Positions 5,756 through 6,065 of a stretch of DNA of 6,065 nt are shown piece after piece. Where the stretch lies: contig JAFYBI010000437.1 of the NCBI GenBank assembly GCA_017540285.1, positions 1-6,065 of the forward strand, written 5' to 3'. The notes beneath the pieces are model-generated. The model did no database searches, had not been told where the DNA came from, and saw nothing but the letters and a program-made list of their open reading frames with translations. Positions within the stretch are counted from its first letter, which is position 1. Each line of letters opens with the position of its first letter. This DNA comes from Clostridia bacterium (GTDB lineage: Bacteria > Bacillota > Clostridia > Oscillospirales > CAG-272). The position numbers were made by a program, and so were the translations under genes.

Positions 5756-6065
5756 ATGGCAACCGAAAAGTCTCTTGCGATTCTTGAATCCATCAAGTCC
5801 CTTACCATCCTCGAACTCGCTGACCTCGTGAAGGCAGTGGAAGAAGAATTCGGCGTTTCCGCCGCTGCTCCCGTGGCTGTTGCCGGCGCTGCTGCCGCTG
5901 CTCCCGCCGTGGAAGAGAAGACCGAATTTGACGTCGTTCTGAAGTCCTTCGGCGCGAAGAAGCTCGACGTTATCAAGGTCATCCGTGAGATCACCGGCCT
6001 GGGCCTGAAGGAAGCGAAGGACCTCGTCGAGAGCGCTCCGAAGACCATCAAGGAAGGCGTTTCCA
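5756..6065 (+). CDS. rplL: ribosomal protein L7/L12 (bL12), 3' end outside the window
   Basis: L7/L12 is the mobile stalk protein that recruits and activates the translational GTPases (EF-Tu, EF-G, IF2, RF3). The visible 103 residues cover nearly all of the usual 120-125. The N-terminal dimerisation domain, which binds L10, is at about 1-33 (SIKSLTILELADLVKAVEEE). A short Ala/Val/Pro hinge runs from about 34 to 54. The C-terminal domain starts at about 57 with FDVVLKSFGAKKLDVIKVIR (58-77) and the hallmark EITGLGLKEAKDLVESAP (78-95). The frame remains open at the window edge, and about 20 residues should be missing. GGAGG at 5743-5747 lies 8 bases before the ATG. No promoter or terminator is evident between rplJ and rplL, so they are co-transcribed. 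Confidence 0.97.
   Translation, partial: MATEKSLAILESIKSLTILELADLVKAVEEEFGVSAAAPVAVAGAAAAAPAVEEKTEFDVVLKSFGAKKLDVIKVIREITGLGLKEAKDLVESAPKTIKEGVS

Overview
The window reads as chromosomal DNA of a Gram-positive-type bacterium, most likely a fairly GC-rich member of the Bacillota (Clostridia-like). This is an inference from four signs: a secreted protein with three S-layer homology (SLH) domains, strong AGGAGG-type ribosome binding sites, consensus SigA-type promoters with extended -10 elements, and a Bacillota-style L10 leader with an intrinsic attenuator in front of rplJ-rplL. I cannot name the genus.

Layout. Positions 1-120 hold the intrinsic terminator of the first gene. Positions 121-3405 (minus strand) encode a 1094-residue exported SLH protein: signal peptide, three SLH domains, a beta-helix-like stretch, then about seven tandem modules of roughly 100 residues that I do not recognise. 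Positions 3406-3752 are a divergent intergenic region. It carries the promoter of the SLH gene (minus), a cluster of related inverted and direct repeats, and a plus-strand promoter whose -35 box lies inside a perfect palindrome. Positions 3753-4826 (plus) hold a two-gene operon: a MarR-family repressor followed 15 bases later by thrH (phosphoserine phosphatase / homoserine phosphotransferase). Positions 4827-4932 show no supported gene or terminator. Positions 4933-5149 hold a consensus promoter with an A-rich upstream element, the L10 leader RNA and an attenuator. Positions 5150-5701 are rplJ (L10), and from 5756 rplL (L7/L12) runs off the window end.

How the parts work together. The SLH gene is a self-contained unit with its own promoter and terminator, and its product is probably anchored to secondary cell-wall polymer. 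The MarR protein probably represses its own operon through the palindrome and thereby controls thrH, a serine/threonine pathway enzyme. rplJ-rplL make the ribosomal stalk, probably feedback-controlled by the L10-L12 complex binding the leader. rplK-rplA, the usual upstream neighbours of rplJ, are not directly upstream here.

The most interesting items are the unassigned tandem module of the SLH protein, the MarR-thrH pairing with its visible operator, and the repeat cluster in the divergent intergenic region. I see no CRISPR array, insertion sequence, tRNA or rRNA, and no clear sign of a wholly new multi-gene system.
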